Shown here piece after piece: positions 36,566-49,034 of a stretch of 64,000 nt of DNA (its first letter is position 1; each line of letters starts with the position of its first letter). Source of the DNA: Coffea arabica. Taxonomy: Eukaryota; Streptophyta; Magnoliopsida; Gentianales; Rubiaceae. The DNA lies in the NCBI RefSeq assembly GCF_036785885.1, contig NC_092312.1, positions 16,386,001-16,450,000 of the forward strand. Reading direction: 5' to 3'. A model generated the notes under the pieces. The model did not search any database, was not told where the DNA came from, and saw only the letters and a program-made list of their open reading frames with translations. The position numbers were made by a program, and so were the translations under genes.

Positions 36566-37137
36566 AACTCAGATGATTTTTTCATAATTCTTTTGTTAAT
36601 AACAAGAGCAGGCTTTGCATTTGAGTCCCTTGCTTGCTAATACAGCTCAGCGTTCTCCTCCAAGTAGGAAGATTCTGGTATTGCAAGCCCGTCTCCTTCT
36701 TACCCTAGGGGAGGGGATTTGTTTAAAAACTGCACAGCTCCCACCAGAGGTAATTGGATAGAAAGATTTAAGGGAATTCTTGTTTAGCAGGGAAGAGACA
36801 CCAAATTGCATGGATTTTGATTTTGGAAGTTCTTTTTTTTTTTTTTTTTTTTTTTCCATTTCTTCGTGGAGAGTGAGAGAGACGAGAGTGAGGTTTAGCC
36901 CAGTGATGATTCTTCTTCCTATTTGTTTGGGGCTTGTTTTCCGTTGAAACAAGCTACAGTTTTTCTGTTGTTGGTCCTCCTGTGGAATGTAAATTATAAA
37001 GGCTCCACCTCCTTCCCAAAGATGGAAGGCGTCAAAGACAACAACTGCTACATAGTTTCTTTCTTTCTTTCTTTCTTTGTCTCTATTATTTAATCTGAAT
37101 TAATTTCATTAGTTGCCTTGGGTATTATTTGCATTTT
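36566..37137 (+). other. 3' flank of the LRR kinase gene
   Basis: Probable 3' untranslated region and terminator with T-runs (about 36830-36855) and a (TTTC)n tract (about 37058-37078). I see no other feature. Confidence 0.4.
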
Positions 37138-37530
37138 CGTTTTTTTTTTTGGGTCAAAATGGTAACTTTATATTTCATCGTAAAAACTTTATAACTGAAC
37201 AAGGATCCATGCAAAAAGGACAACAGTGCTACAATTCCCATTGATGCATTAGCATCTAAGATTAGGGTTTACCGATTCTTCATCTAACCAGATGTTAGGA
37301 GCATAAATGCTCAGTTTAATGCCATCTACTTTCCCTGAATTAGCAAAAGAGAAAGAGTATTGATGAAACAAATTACAAATGGACTGAATATCCTCAATTA
37401 ATGCAGCAACCCGCCAGTCGTTGCGTCTTGATTCCACTCTATGTCCCACAAGTTTGATGTTATCCAGCTCAACTTCACTGTTCCACAGGCCTTGGTCAAT
37501 GTGAAGTATGTGCCACAAATATGAAGAAGT
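37138..37530 (-). mobile_element. 5'-truncated LINE 3' end with RNase H-like remnant
   Basis: The minus-strand frame 37249-37518 encodes a segment (ESRRNDWRVAALIEDIQS) like the C-terminal part of the RNase H domain carried by plant L1-type LINEs. Read on the minus strand it is followed by an AT-rich tail ending in a run of A's (37140-37150), as expected for a LINE 3' end. Neither a reverse transcriptase nor a clear target duplication was found. An RNase H-like domain of another origin is possible. Confidence 0.45.
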
Positions 37531-37887
37531 GAATGCGTGTGGCTTGACTCAAGGAAAACCAAAATTGGAGCTGCAGGGATGAAGAAGAAAAAAAGGGATG
37601 ATGAAGAAAGAAAAGTAAGTACATATTAATTGGTTGCTAAGGACGGGTATTGTGTTTAATGTTGTAAACATAATATGGTGGCACCCTTCCATTTATTTAT
37701 TCATGAAGAGAAGTTAGGTGTTCTCATGCAGCTTGACTGGAGAGAGACGTTTTATCCGCATTCTATGCGCGTCTAATAATGAGCCTTTTTTATACGAAGA
37801 AGAAGAAGAAAAAGGAAGTACGGGGCACAAAACGCAAATAAGTAAAAACTAAGGGCCCTAAAACCGAAAAAGAGAAACAAACAATAT

Positions 37888-37959
37888 AGGTCCCACCGAG
37901 ATTTGAACTCGGGTTACTGGATTCAGAGTCCAATGTCCTGACCACTAGACCATGGGACC
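37888..37959 (-). tRNA. tRNA-Gln (CTG anticodon)
   Basis: The 72-base minus-strand sequence folds as a cloverleaf. The acceptor stem GGTCCCA pairs with TGGGACC, the D-arm segment reads GGTCTAGTGGTCAGGAC, and the anticodon loop CTCTGAA is closed by GGA/TCC with CTG anticodon. The T-arm contains GAGTTCAAATCTC, the internal B-box region. No intron is present. A T-run lies shortly downstream for Pol III termination. The body matches the standard plant nuclear tRNA-Gln, so it is probably functional. Confidence 0.93.
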
Positions 37960-39855
37960 TGACTGATTGCACTTTGATTCCTTTCTTTTATATTATTGGT
38001 TCTGAGGGTTCTGGCATAATTGTACGTGGCCCTGTGTATTCCATGTTTCTTTCGAAGATGTGCCTTGATGTAGTTTGCATGTTTATTTTTCCTCCCGCTT
38101 TTGTTGCCTCTTTCGAAGATGTGCCTTAATGTAGTTTGCATAATTTAACTTCTTTTTTTTTTTTCAAGTAGGAAAATGTGAGATTTAAAGAAGCAAGAAA
38201 GCAGAGGGATTAAAATATAAGATCTCTACTTTCTAGGGTCTTAATTTTAATCACTAGATCAAAACCTTTTCGGTCCAACAAAGCTTTGACATTGATAAGG
38301 TACATCTTTGAAATGTGCTTTAATATACCTCCAAAAGCCAATCTTGATTCTAGAGATAAAGACATGATGGGAAATTAAGATCGAAGTTCCTTATAGATGA
38401 ATGGCGGATCTCTGTTTGTACTTGACCTCTTACATGGAATGCAATATTCACGGTTGGATCTCTTCCACAGGTTATTCTTTTACGATCTGACGCAGAGATG
38501 TTGTGTGCTCTGCTATCATTGTGGCATTGCTATAGTTCTTGTTATAGCCTGTAGGAGTTCCAACAACATGGCTTCATCCTTTTGGTTTGAGCACGAGAAT
38601 AGGATATTACAAAGTTATGCCTACTAATTAATACATAAGTGGTATGCTTTTGTTTCCTCAGGTTTCAAACCTTGCCCATGACATCTTTCCTCGAAAACCG
38701 TATGTGTTGTGTCAGTCCCTGAAAGCCATCCATGTTATCTCCAAAGTCAACCCTCCCAGAGCATGGAGTACGGACAACAAGCGAGTGAAATTACACAAGG
38801 CTGTATTTCAACTTCAAGAATTTGTTTGATTTGAGCCCAAATATGTTCTCCTTCAAGGCTGTTGTCTTTACTAAATTTCTGTTCTTTAGTTTTGACTGTG
38901 ACGCTAGGTCAAATAGCAATTAGCAAACCTCAAGTTATTTCATATAGTTATTTCTACTTTAGCTTGCCCTTCTCACACCCGTCGATGACAACTTTGAGTG
39001 TGGAGCAAGGAGAAGAAAATATATAGCACCGGTCGGCATGACAACTCATATCTGGCCCTCCTTAACTTAAACATCTCATTGGTTTTCATAAACAAAACTT
39101 AAGCGTCTCATTTAATACACAAAAACCAAACCTGAAGGCCTATAACCGTAAGGATAGGGAAGCCATCACCATCACCATCACCATTACTTAAATGTTAGCA
39201 CTGTCCAAATCCAAACCGTAGTCTTCCTCTAGATAGAAGAAGGGTTGAAGGGAGTATACAAGCCCATAATCTTTTCTATTTCTTGAATCTATTACAATAC
39301 AGATATTTCTAGTAATGAACTGATAGCCATGCACTTCAAGGGGTAGAATACAAATCCATTTTATTACAGGTCTGAGTACTGTACCTACTGCACCGCCCAG
39401 TTTGATGGAACAATCATCTGCAGTTCAACAATCCGGTCTGGCGCAATTAAAATGAATTAACACATCTTGCTAAGATTAGGAAGACTGAGTTGCTTTGTTT
39501 CTAGGTTTTATATAACTTGACTTCGAAAAAAAAAATAAGGACCAGTAAAGAACATAGACTGAAATAGAAATGACTAGGAACCCTCCAAACTCCCTTGTAA
39601 GTCAATCATTCCTCCTTATGCACCGCGTTAAATTAATTTGGAAAATTTTACGACGGAATATTCTTTGGGTGTGTGGGTGTTGGGGGGAGCCGGGGGGGGG
39701 GGGGGGGGGGGGGGGGGGGTTTGTCTTTGCAAGGACCGATTCACCCCTCCGACTTGTCAATACCGCGTGTATCCAAGAGGACCAAGACTCAGAGTAGAAA
39801 TTCACCCACTTAAATGTATAGGTATCTCATGATCATCAGGCAGAGTGAATCTAAT
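37960..39855. other. Intergenic, with a long G homopolymer
   Basis: No gene is supported. A tandem phrase (tttcgaagatgtgccttgatgtagtttgcat) occurs twice at about 38050-38140. A run of 28 G's lies at 39692-39719. A (CCATCA)n-like tract lies near 39164-39184. Confidence 0.5.
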
Positions 39856-41213
39856 TATATTAAATGGAAAATCATTCAAAACACGTCCCTTATATTTTAC
39901 AAAATAATTTTTTTCGTCCCTCGCTTTTAAAAATATAATTTTACGTCCCTTATAAATTTACATTGATCAAATTTGGTCCCTACTTAGGTTTTCGACTAGT
40001 TTTTTGTCGGAATTCACCACGTGCCTTGCACGTGATCATATTTTAAGAGCAAATTTGTCAAGTCAAATTTTATATAATTCAATTCATAATCTCTCACATT
40101 TCATAATATAAATTTTTTTGTCCCTTACATTTCACAAAATGAATTTTTTTATCCTTCACATTTTTTAAAATGAATTCTTTTATCTTTGATTGCTCATGTG
40201 TGTGAATAATTTTTTTAAAATTCATGTATATATTTATTTGATTTCACCTGAACAATACGAATAGCATGTGAAATCAAATAGAGTTATATTACACACTATT
40301 CGTATTGTTCAAGTGAAATCAAATAAATATATACATATGTTTAAAAAATTATTAGTTTTTCACTTATATTCATTTTCTTTTACTCGAAATTTGAAAATAA
40401 AGAAGACATTTAATCCTAAATATTATCGAGTGTTTATATCGAATTAAATTTGAATAGAAAAAGTAAACAAAAGAAAAGTATGACAAAAAGAAATAAGTGA
40501 TTGGCACTTTCAAATTTTAACAAAATCATAAGGCAAGTAATTCAACTGTTGGTCTTAAAAGTGTCGAGTAGAAATTTCAGATTTAAACTGAAATTTGTTA
40601 GCATAATTATAGAATTCGAGTTAAGACCCATTAATTAGATGACCTTATTATACAATTTAATAAATAAATTATTACCAAAAGAGAAATGTCACAAATATTG
40701 AATAGGTTCAAATGGTGAAATCATATAAATATATACATGGGTTTCAAACAAAATTATTAGTTTTAAACTCATATATATATCTATTGAATAGCATGTGTAT
40801 AACTACAATTAGCATGTTTAGATGAAATCCAATAGAGATAAATTACATGTTATTCATACTATTCAGGTAAAATTAAATTGATATATACGTGAGTTTATAG
40901 AAAAAAAGTTATTCGTATACATGATCAATGAGAGATGAAAAAATTCATTTTGAAAAAAATTCATTGTGAAATGTGAGGGACTATGAATCAGATTATGTAA
41001 AAATTTGATTTGATAATTTTACCCTTAAAAAATGATCACATGCAAGTCACATGGTGGATTCTGGTGAAAAACTAGTCGGAAACCTAGGTAGGGACCAAAT
41101 TTGATCAATATGAATTTGTAAGGGACGTAAAATTACACTTTTAAAAGTAAGGGATGAAAAAAGCCATCTTGCAAAATATGAGGGATGTTTTGAACGATTT
41201 TCCCTGTATTAAA
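39856..41213. mobile_element. Large foldback Mutator-like element, 1.34 kb
   Basis: The element at 39865-41204 has inverted arms of several hundred bp that begin GGAAAATC(A/G)TTCAAAACA at both ends. The flanks tatattaaa (39856-39864) and tgtattaaa (41205-41213) form a 9-bp target duplication with one mismatch. The arms share the 'cgtccctt / catccctcac' style of the element at 17253-17914, suggesting one superfamily of non-autonomous elements. A further internal hairpin lies at about 40225-40335. It ends 180 bp upstream of the start codon of the kinase at 41385. Confidence 0.8.
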
Positions 41214-41384
41214 AGTCCGGATTCCACGTTGTTCAATCTGCAAGTGAACTCCCAAATATGCTGAATGCATCTGTTTTCCTGATTCGGCCGTGTTTCTGGA
41301 CCGTCATTACATGTTTTTCGTCAGACAATTACTAAGTAATGAATTACTAGTAATAATGATAGGGAACAACACCATAGATCATAG

Positions 41385-43813
41385 ATGTCTAGAATTTACG
41401 ATAACTGGGAGAGGCTGGTCAAAGCCACCCTGCGGAGAGAGGAATTTCGGCTGAGCAGTATGAGTACGCCGAGTGAAGTCTCCTTGGCGTCCTCCTTCTC
41501 CACCTCCACCTTCACCTCTTTCGATCTCGGGCTTTCATCTTTCAACTTCTCCGGCTTGTTAGTGGGGGATTCATTCAAGTATCACCAAATTCTCCAAGCC
41601 ACAGATAACTTGAGCGAATCCAACCTAATCAAGCACGGCCACTCTGGGGATCTGTATTACGGAGTTTTAGAAGGCGGGGTTCAAGTGGTAGTCAAGAAAA
41701 TTAATCTGCCGTCGGCCCAGAGAGGATCGTACTATTTCATATCAGAATTAGAGATTCTCCATAAGATTTCTCATCCTAGAATGGTCCCTTTGCTGGGGCA
41801 CTGCTCGGAGAATATGAACAACGACTTCCTGGTTTACGAGTACATGCCTAACAAGGACTTGTCCAGTTATTTGCGTAGAGAGACTGGAGATGACCACGGC
41901 CAATTAGCATCCTTAGATTGGATAACAAGATTGAAGATTGCAATTGGAGCAGCTGAGGGTCTGTGTTACCTGCACCATGACTGTGTTCCCCCGATTGTTC
42001 ATAGGTAGCCCAACAGCAACTCCCAATTCTTGATCAACTGCAAATGATGCCTATGCGCACCATCTTTTTCCCAAATGTGAATTTTATTACATACGAAAAA
42101 GTTAATTTGACTTGCCGTGCCTCTCGCTTACATAGAGATTTTCAAGCTAGCAGCATCCTTCTTGATGATAATTTTGAAGTGCGGCTTGGAAGTCTTAGTG
42201 AGGTTTGTGCAGCTGCGGAAACCGACCCCAGAGAGACGAGGTTTGCCAGGTTCCTGCGGTTGTCAAAGTACGTAAGCACCTGTTATTCAATTACATTTCT
42301 ATCTCTGGTAAAATTGGCCGATCTTTAGGAGCTTTCTGCCTAGGTTCACAAAACAGTAGTAGAAATTAAGTTAATCGATGGGATACAGTTTTCAAAACAA
42401 AACTTTTGGCTGATTGGTCCGACCGTTCTTTTCTTTTCTTTTCTTCTGTATAAACAGGGCCATGCGGGCTGGACAAAGCACTTCCGGATCCGGTATGTGA
42501 CTTCTGGTTACGATTTACGAATAGTTGTTGTACATTATCCTCTGCTCCTTCTTTTCTGGTTTAAATTTGCTTAAAAGTGATTTCAGCACTAGTAGTATCA
42601 GCAAGCATGGTGTGTTGCTTTTCATTCTTCAACTGGCACCAATTTTCTACAGTATTTCACGAATCATCGGTGAGCAGTTGCCTCTTTGATTATTTTTTCT
42701 TAAAGATTTACTCCATAATACTACTACTACAAAATGAATGGTTAGAAGGCAACTTCTAAACCCAACCCTTTTCTTGATCAGCCGCGCATTTGATCTTTTC
42801 CAATTTCGTTTATCTCAAACATCTGCCCTTTTAAAAGGCAAGTCTAATTTTTTTTCCCTTTATAATTCCTCCAACTATATTTTTTTAATTCATTTTAACT
42901 TTGAGTTCTTTATTTGTTAAGAATTTTTTTTACTGTTTTTTGATTATCTGTTCCCCCAACTCAAAATCGTCCGTCCGTCCGTCCGGTTCTGATGTCCGAC
43001 GGCTTAACCCATGTTAGTTGACTTGTAGGTGAACGCAGAAGTAGAATTTGGGAGATAGAAAATACACAAGTAGCTAGTATGATGTATGGAACCTTGACAC
43101 TGTGTGGTATCAACTAGTACTATCACATCATAAACCTAACAGGCGGATTTGATTATTGAATTGTCGCTGTATTTTAGATGCATTTAAATTGGTGGTCCTT
43201 GCATTGCCATTGGCTCCTTCATTCCTACTAGAATTAAGTAATACTACATGCAACTTACCACCTGCACCAACCAAAAAAAAAAAAAAAAAAAAAAAGATTC
43301 CTCAAGATAACCAGAGATCAAACTCTCCGATCTTCTAGTAGAAAATTCGACAAGGTTGACGAAAGACCTAATCTTGGGTTGCCAGGTGCATCTAATGCCA
43401 CGTGTGCGGACGATGTTTATTGTTTTGGTAAGCTTTTGCTTCAGCTGGTCACCGGCAAGCTCCGCTTGAATGCGGCCACCGATTTCCCGGACACCATCCC
43501 TCCAATTGGTCGACCCAATAATTGGAGAGACTTGACGTTGCGAATCTACGATAAGGAGCTTCTTCGCAAGGCTATGGACCCGTCTTTCATCATGGCAGAG
43601 GGTCTTTTCATGGAAGTATGGGCGGTGGCTATAGTTGCCCGGGCCTGTCTCAATCCCAAACCTTCCCGGAGGCCCCAAATGCTACAGGTGCTCAAGGCTT
43701 TAAGAACGGGCAAGATTTCTGATGATGCTTTTCTTGAAATGACCAGAATTATTCAGTCTTATCAAACTTTTTTAGGAGCCATCAGTCCTCAATTTGATTC
43801 CAGACAATTCTAG
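41385..43813 (+). CDS. Kinase-only relative of the At2g16250-type LRR kinase
   Basis: Predicted 404-residue protein from exons 41385-42004, 42136-42267, 42458-42492 and 43386-43813. Intron phases match the three introns of the upstream LRR kinase gene, which shows common origin. The product starts with about 60 Ser/Thr-rich residues and then a kinase-like domain (from about residue 61, GDSFKYHQILQATDN). No signal peptide, LRR or membrane span precedes it, so it should be cytoplasmic. It shares the pseudokinase features: the HGHSGDLY loop, VVVK lysine, HRD (206-208) with Ser in place of the catalytic Asn, and LGS at the DFG position. The long Ser-rich tail of the larger paralog is replaced by a short end. 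It could be an intact truncated duplicate or a decaying copy; all joins stay in frame. Confidence 0.85.
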
Positions 43814-44699
43814 ACCCTATTCTTGTACAGCCTCATCTAGGCCTAGTCTCGTCTCCAGTGTACAGTGTACATCCTTGCACATTTTGGTTAAAATAGGCTT
43901 GCAAATTATAGAGTATTATGGTTTTATAATAGAGCAGTAATTTGGTTAAAAATCAAAGAGTGACAAGCCACATTAATTTGTCAGAAGTAAAAGCAATTAT
44001 ATTTTAATCCTCAGTTTAGTACCTCCTTGAATTAATTTTTTAAGAATTAGAATTCATTTCATCTTAAAAACTTTTATCCTGTACACTTTTCTTCGACGTT
44101 TGTTCTAAAGATGTCTAATAATATGCAATTTTCCCTTCAACGCATCCGACAACATTCTCGACCGACCAGGCACTCTAGGCACTACCATTTCCAAGTAACG
44201 GCCTTGGAATCATTTCGTCAGTTCAGCCAAGCTAGCACTCAAATTTTTTCTGGTTTCGGCTTGTACAAGTATATTTCTTTTTATCAATTGATTGACACTT
44301 GACAGTTAATAATGCGTCGTGTACAAATTTCTCGACATATTTAAATCTTTTGAGGATTGTGATTATTTTCAACAGCAGAAGTCTACGGTTAATCAGTATA
44401 ATTAACATGAGCAAAAGTCATTAATGCCTTAAAATATAAGCACTGTGAATTCAGTCAAACCTCGAAAGACAGTGATGCATAGTCGTTGCCTTTACCAACC
44501 TCTGATAACAAATCTATGCGTCAAAAACTGTTAAATGGAGAATACTAGGCTACAACATGACTACCCCATGAATTCATGGAAAGAACAACCGACTGACATC
44601 TATGCAAACTCAATGGTGTCTGTCTGGGGGTTGAGTGGATCTTTGTAGCTTTTCTGTGGATGATCACCGCTGTGGATACTTGCTACAGCAAAATTGTTG
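43814..44699. other. Intergenic between convergent genes
   Basis: Holds the 3' flanks of the kinase gene (plus) and the AP-3 sigma gene (minus). No other feature is supported. Confidence 0.5.
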
Positions 44700-44807
44700 C
44701 TATCTATTGCTCCAACCAGAAATGGATGGAACTAACGTAACGGAGTTTGCATGTTTCTCCATCCTGCAGATAAATGGCTTCTATTTAAAACAAATACATC
44801 TAATAAA

Positions 44808-44853
<46 letters not shown>

Positions 44854-47565
44854 TTTGAGATTTCTTCAGCTGCCTTTGCAACTTCTGAAGAATTGGTCTC
44901 AAGAACTTGACCTCCTAAAATGATTTCATCTAAAATTGAATGGACCTGCAAAACTGTTGCAAATGAAAAACTAGGGACAAGAAGCATATACGCTCATATT
45001 AGCAGCTCGTATGGGGCTAGTAAAAAATACATCATGTTACTTGAGCCGGTTATCAAAATCCAAATGAATAAACGCTAGCATGTTTGCTTGCTGGTTATCA
45101 GACACCACATCACTGAAGAACCAGTTATACAGAACTACACCCGGAAGGTCAACTGAACCACCAAATCATGAGCAAATTAAAAGAAGTGGGAACAATACAT
45201 TAATCATGATCTAGCTATAGTCCAACCTACAGTCTAATTCGATGAGGAAGTGAGACTCAGCTTGAATGAGTTTCCATTCCAAATTTCACCAAATTCTACC
45301 CATTTCAGTCCAATCTCTAATAGCAAACTCATGGCAGTGATTCCTTGCTCATGAATTCCTATTGCTGTAGGCTCCCAAGTACTACAAAATGTACCAGGAA
45401 GCCATCAATGTGATGCAAGACAATAATGCCAACTCAAGTAACCACACTACAGCATGAATTAAAATAGCAACAAGAAATCCAAAAGACTAATCATGTTACC
45501 AAATAATGCTTCAGTATCCATATGCTGACCAAGGACAAACTGATTTGAACAGGCTTTTGAAACATTAGTTCAAGACGAGAGAATGAGGTTTACCTTGTTG
45601 AAATTGAAGATTATATCAAGCTCGCATACATTATGGAAGCATTTGTCCAGTGTCTCCACAAAAACTGGAAATTAATGTATTCAGACAAGAAAGAGAAAAA
45701 TTTAGAGGTGAACTAAGATGCTACTAAATTAAGAAAATTCGTTGCATTAAACAGGGGAACAAAATCAAGTACTTCCAGTATAAGCCTAAAAGTCTATAAA
45801 TTCTAAAGAAACCACTTACTGCCAGCGATAGTGGAAAATCTGCAAACGGTTGTCAAGAGGATAATAACTAGTGAGAAATTAATTAAATTGTAGAGCCAAA
45901 AAACAAAGGATGGAGTCTAAAAAGCTTAGAGAAAGGTACAAGTATTATGCCATGTGCTCACATTTATCTCTAAGGGCAATATAAAGCAACAGCTTATGGA
46001 GATCAACAGCACAAAACACCGATTTTCTTATTAATCTTCTCACTTCCGGGGATCCTACAACTAAATGGCATGTTTCTTAATGTGAGAACCTGATCAATAT
46101 GTCGTCTGAACTTCATTCATGCAAGAGTATTGCATAGCAACTGTCTAGCCATAATGTGATAATCTATTGTAAAGAAGCCTCCACAAGTATTTTCTTGAAC
46201 ATTGATGTTCACATCACTCAAGATCCAAGAGACATGAACAATAAATTTTCAAACAAGTGAAAAGGTAGGTTAAGATTATTCGATCAAGTTGAGAGCACTT
46301 GGCAAAAAGCAGAGCTTTATAATTTAGCTCATGACTGAAAATTCACCTACATTTCAGTCAAAAAGCAGAGCTGGATGTTGTATTTTTGCTTTTGATTAAC
46401 TAACCATGACTTTGCTCCCAAAAAAAAAAATCTATGACTTTCAATCTACATTGAAGAGTAAATTTGTGATTTTCAACAATTCAATAGCAGATTTGACAGT
46501 CATGTACCCGACATCAAATGAAACCAACAACCTCAAACATATAAAGCTGGCAAATATCAAGGATTGATTAATATACCTTGCATGAGATCCAGAATGGCAA
46601 GCTCATTCTCAGAACTATCAAATACAAATATGAAGTATAGCGTCGCAAAAGTCTTGTACACAAGTCGTGCATCCTGTGCATAAGAAAATTGGAGTAGCGC
46701 TTCAGAACAGAAAAAGATACACAGAACTCTAAAGAAGCTAGTGCAAGGATGTGGTCACGCATAACAGATCAAGACATTACATTGACCACTACCAAATTCT
46801 GCCAAGAAGCCCAACATGCATCCAGGGATGTCAAAGTTTTCAATACCTAAAGGTTCCAATTAACTCAAACAAAAGAGCATAATGAGGCATAGAACTTACA
46901 GGTCCAAACAGCGAATCCACCTTAATGAAATTGCTCACATTGTTGGCTCTACTGCATAAAACTGCATTTATGACCAAACTTTAGACATTCATACAAGAAA
47001 GGCCCCTGAGATAATGAATAAACAAAAAAAGAAAGAAAATTCCACACCCATGAATTCAACTACAGACTGAGCGTCCTGAAAAGAAGAGCATGGAGTGTAT
47101 ACTTTCCCCAACTTAATTCATCATGAATTCACCGATCCAAATATATTTAATTGGATCCAGAATTCAGAAAGGGAAACGGTACATCTCAGATTCTAAAGAG
47201 CCAAAGATAAGCAAATCAAATTATACAGAAAACCTCATTATCATCTTAATCTTATTAAAACGTGAAACATTATTTTGAATTTTTTATTTGAAACGAAGAA
47301 GTAAAAAAGATCAAATTCCACTGACCTCCGTAAATGCTCCGAATCAGCTCATGCTGCTTCTCCACTGCCTAACCTTACAGAAATGCATTTCAAATTTTGA
47401 GGTCACGTAATCCATCAACTCACTGAAACAAATGAGAAAAAAAATTTTTTTTTTTCTAATTTTGGCCGAAAAGAATATCGATGGGAGTTAACGCACCTGA
47501 AAAGAATAAAATTTGACAAGGCGAGGCTTGCCTTGGTCGTTCATCACAATCACAGCTTTAATCAT
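44700..47565 (-). CDS. AP-3 complex subunit sigma
   Basis: Predicted 165-residue protein from seven minus-strand coding exons: 47497-47565, 47326-47368, 46900-46961, 46577-46673, 45594-45664, 44854-44945 and 44700-44763. The start reads [16 protein letters not shown], the middle [16 protein letters not shown] and [10 protein letters not shown], and the end LVPSISGW, matching the small-subunit (Clat_adaptor_s) fold of plant AP-3 sigma (166 residues in Arabidopsis). AP-3 sorts cargo from Golgi/endosome to the vacuole. All exon joins keep frame. The last intron is only 90 bp and nearly half of it is a (GA)n repeat lying six bases from the donor, which is itself weak (AA|GTACTC). Confidence 0.93.
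44812..44850. repeat. (GA)n microsatellite in the AP-3 sigma last intron
   Basis: 39 bases of uninterrupted GA on the plus strand (CT in the transcript), immediately inside the donor site of the final intron. Confidence 0.97.
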
Positions 47566-47798
47566 GGCCACTTAATTTAATATAACCACCGCAAATTCTA
47601 CAAAAATAACCCTGGCCGAATTTGTGTGTCGGAAAAGCTTTTAGCCAAACTCGGTACCTCGGCCGGTTAAGAGCTCTCTCGCTGTCTGCAAGGTCTGATC
47701 GCCCTCTTCTCCGGCTCAGCCAGTGGGAGTCTTCCTAAGTGCTCTAATCTCATTAGTTCCCAATTACAAAGTTTTTTTTTTCCAAATATTACAGAGAC

Positions 47799-48015
47799 TC
47801 TCGTTTGGATTGTTATTTTTATGATTTATAAAGACCTTTGTTTTTGTTTCAAAAAAAAAAAAGACTTCTGTTTGGATAAAAGATTATTTGGGATAATTTA
47901 AAAAAAAAAAGTGTGACACTTTTTTAATGTGTTGTATTTGAGATAAAAAAATAATTGAAAAATATGTTGATAACATAAGCAAGTTAATGTGTAAATAAGA
48001 TACAATCCAAACACA
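47799..48015. mobile_element. MITE, CTCGTTTGGATTGT ends
   Basis: About 215 bp between ctcgtttggattgt and inverted acaatccaaacacaag, with an inner partial copy starting near 47868. It lies just upstream of the AP-3 sigma gene (divergent side). Confidence 0.6.
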
Positions 48016-48019
48016 AGAG

Positions 48020-49010
48020 CTCTGTTTTGATTAACTATTTTTTAAAGTATTTTTGAAATATTTTACTGTAATAGTATATATAAAAAAACTTTTACTGTAT
48101 ATAGCTTGTTTGGATAGAGTATTATTTGGAATAATTACTGTAACATTTTTTTGTAATGTAATGTATGTCAAATAAAAAGGTAATTGGAATCTAAAAAGGT
48201 GAGATTGGAAAATGTGTTTATGATATAAGTGAAATATTATTTGAAATAGTATGGTACCCATATAATATGTGTTTTTTTGGTGTTTTTTGAGGAATTTTTG
48301 GAATATATTTTATGGTATCTTTTATAATTAAAAAAATTAAAGTACTTTTTAAAAATTAACACAAGCACTCACAATCACCACTATCCCTACCCACCATAGC
48401 CACTATTCCTTCCCTCTTCCTCTCCTCCTCTTCCTTTTTCCTTCTCCCTTCCTTCTTTCTCCTCTCTTCATCTTCCTTGCCACTCTCTGCCCCTCCTTCC
48501 CCTCTTACCAATCGTGATCTAATTGAGGTCAGATTGTCGGGGAAAATGAGGGAAGAGGGTGGCGGGAAAGGACAGGTGAGGAGGAAGAGAGAAGGAAAAG
48601 AGGTGAGGAGGAAGGAGAGCAAGGCTGAAAATGGAAGGAGAGGGAGAAGGAAGAGGGAAGGGGAGGAGAAAGGAAGAGAGAAAAGTCTGTAGCAATGGAT
48701 GGGTAGGTAGGGGTGGTAGTGATATGTGGAAAATGTTGTAGAATTTATATATTTTTAATTTTTTTGGTATATTTGTGAGTTGTTTTTCAATATATTGTAT
48801 GAATAAGGTGTTTTTATAATTATTTTTATTTATGCATTACTGTAATATTTTATTTGAAATACTTGTTTTTAAAAAATAGATCAATCCAAACGAATTTTTG
48901 GGAGTTATTGTGAATGAGGTGTTTTTAGAATTGTTTTTATTTGTGTATTATTGTAATATTGTTTTTGAAATACTTGTTTTTAAAAAATAGATTAATCCAA
49001 ACGGATTTTT
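48020..49010. mobile_element. MITE with pyrimidine/purine core (first copy)
   Basis: The left end resembles ctctgttttgattaactatttttt and the right end is inverted tagatcaatccaaacg, which is duplicated in tandem (48893-48905 and about 48988-49002). The core is C/T-rich (about 48400-48500) and then G/A-rich (about 48540-48690). Another GTTTGGAT element appears inserted at about 48108. There is no coding content. Confidence 0.5.
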
Positions 49011-49034
49011 AGAGTTTTTGTTTAAAAACAATAA

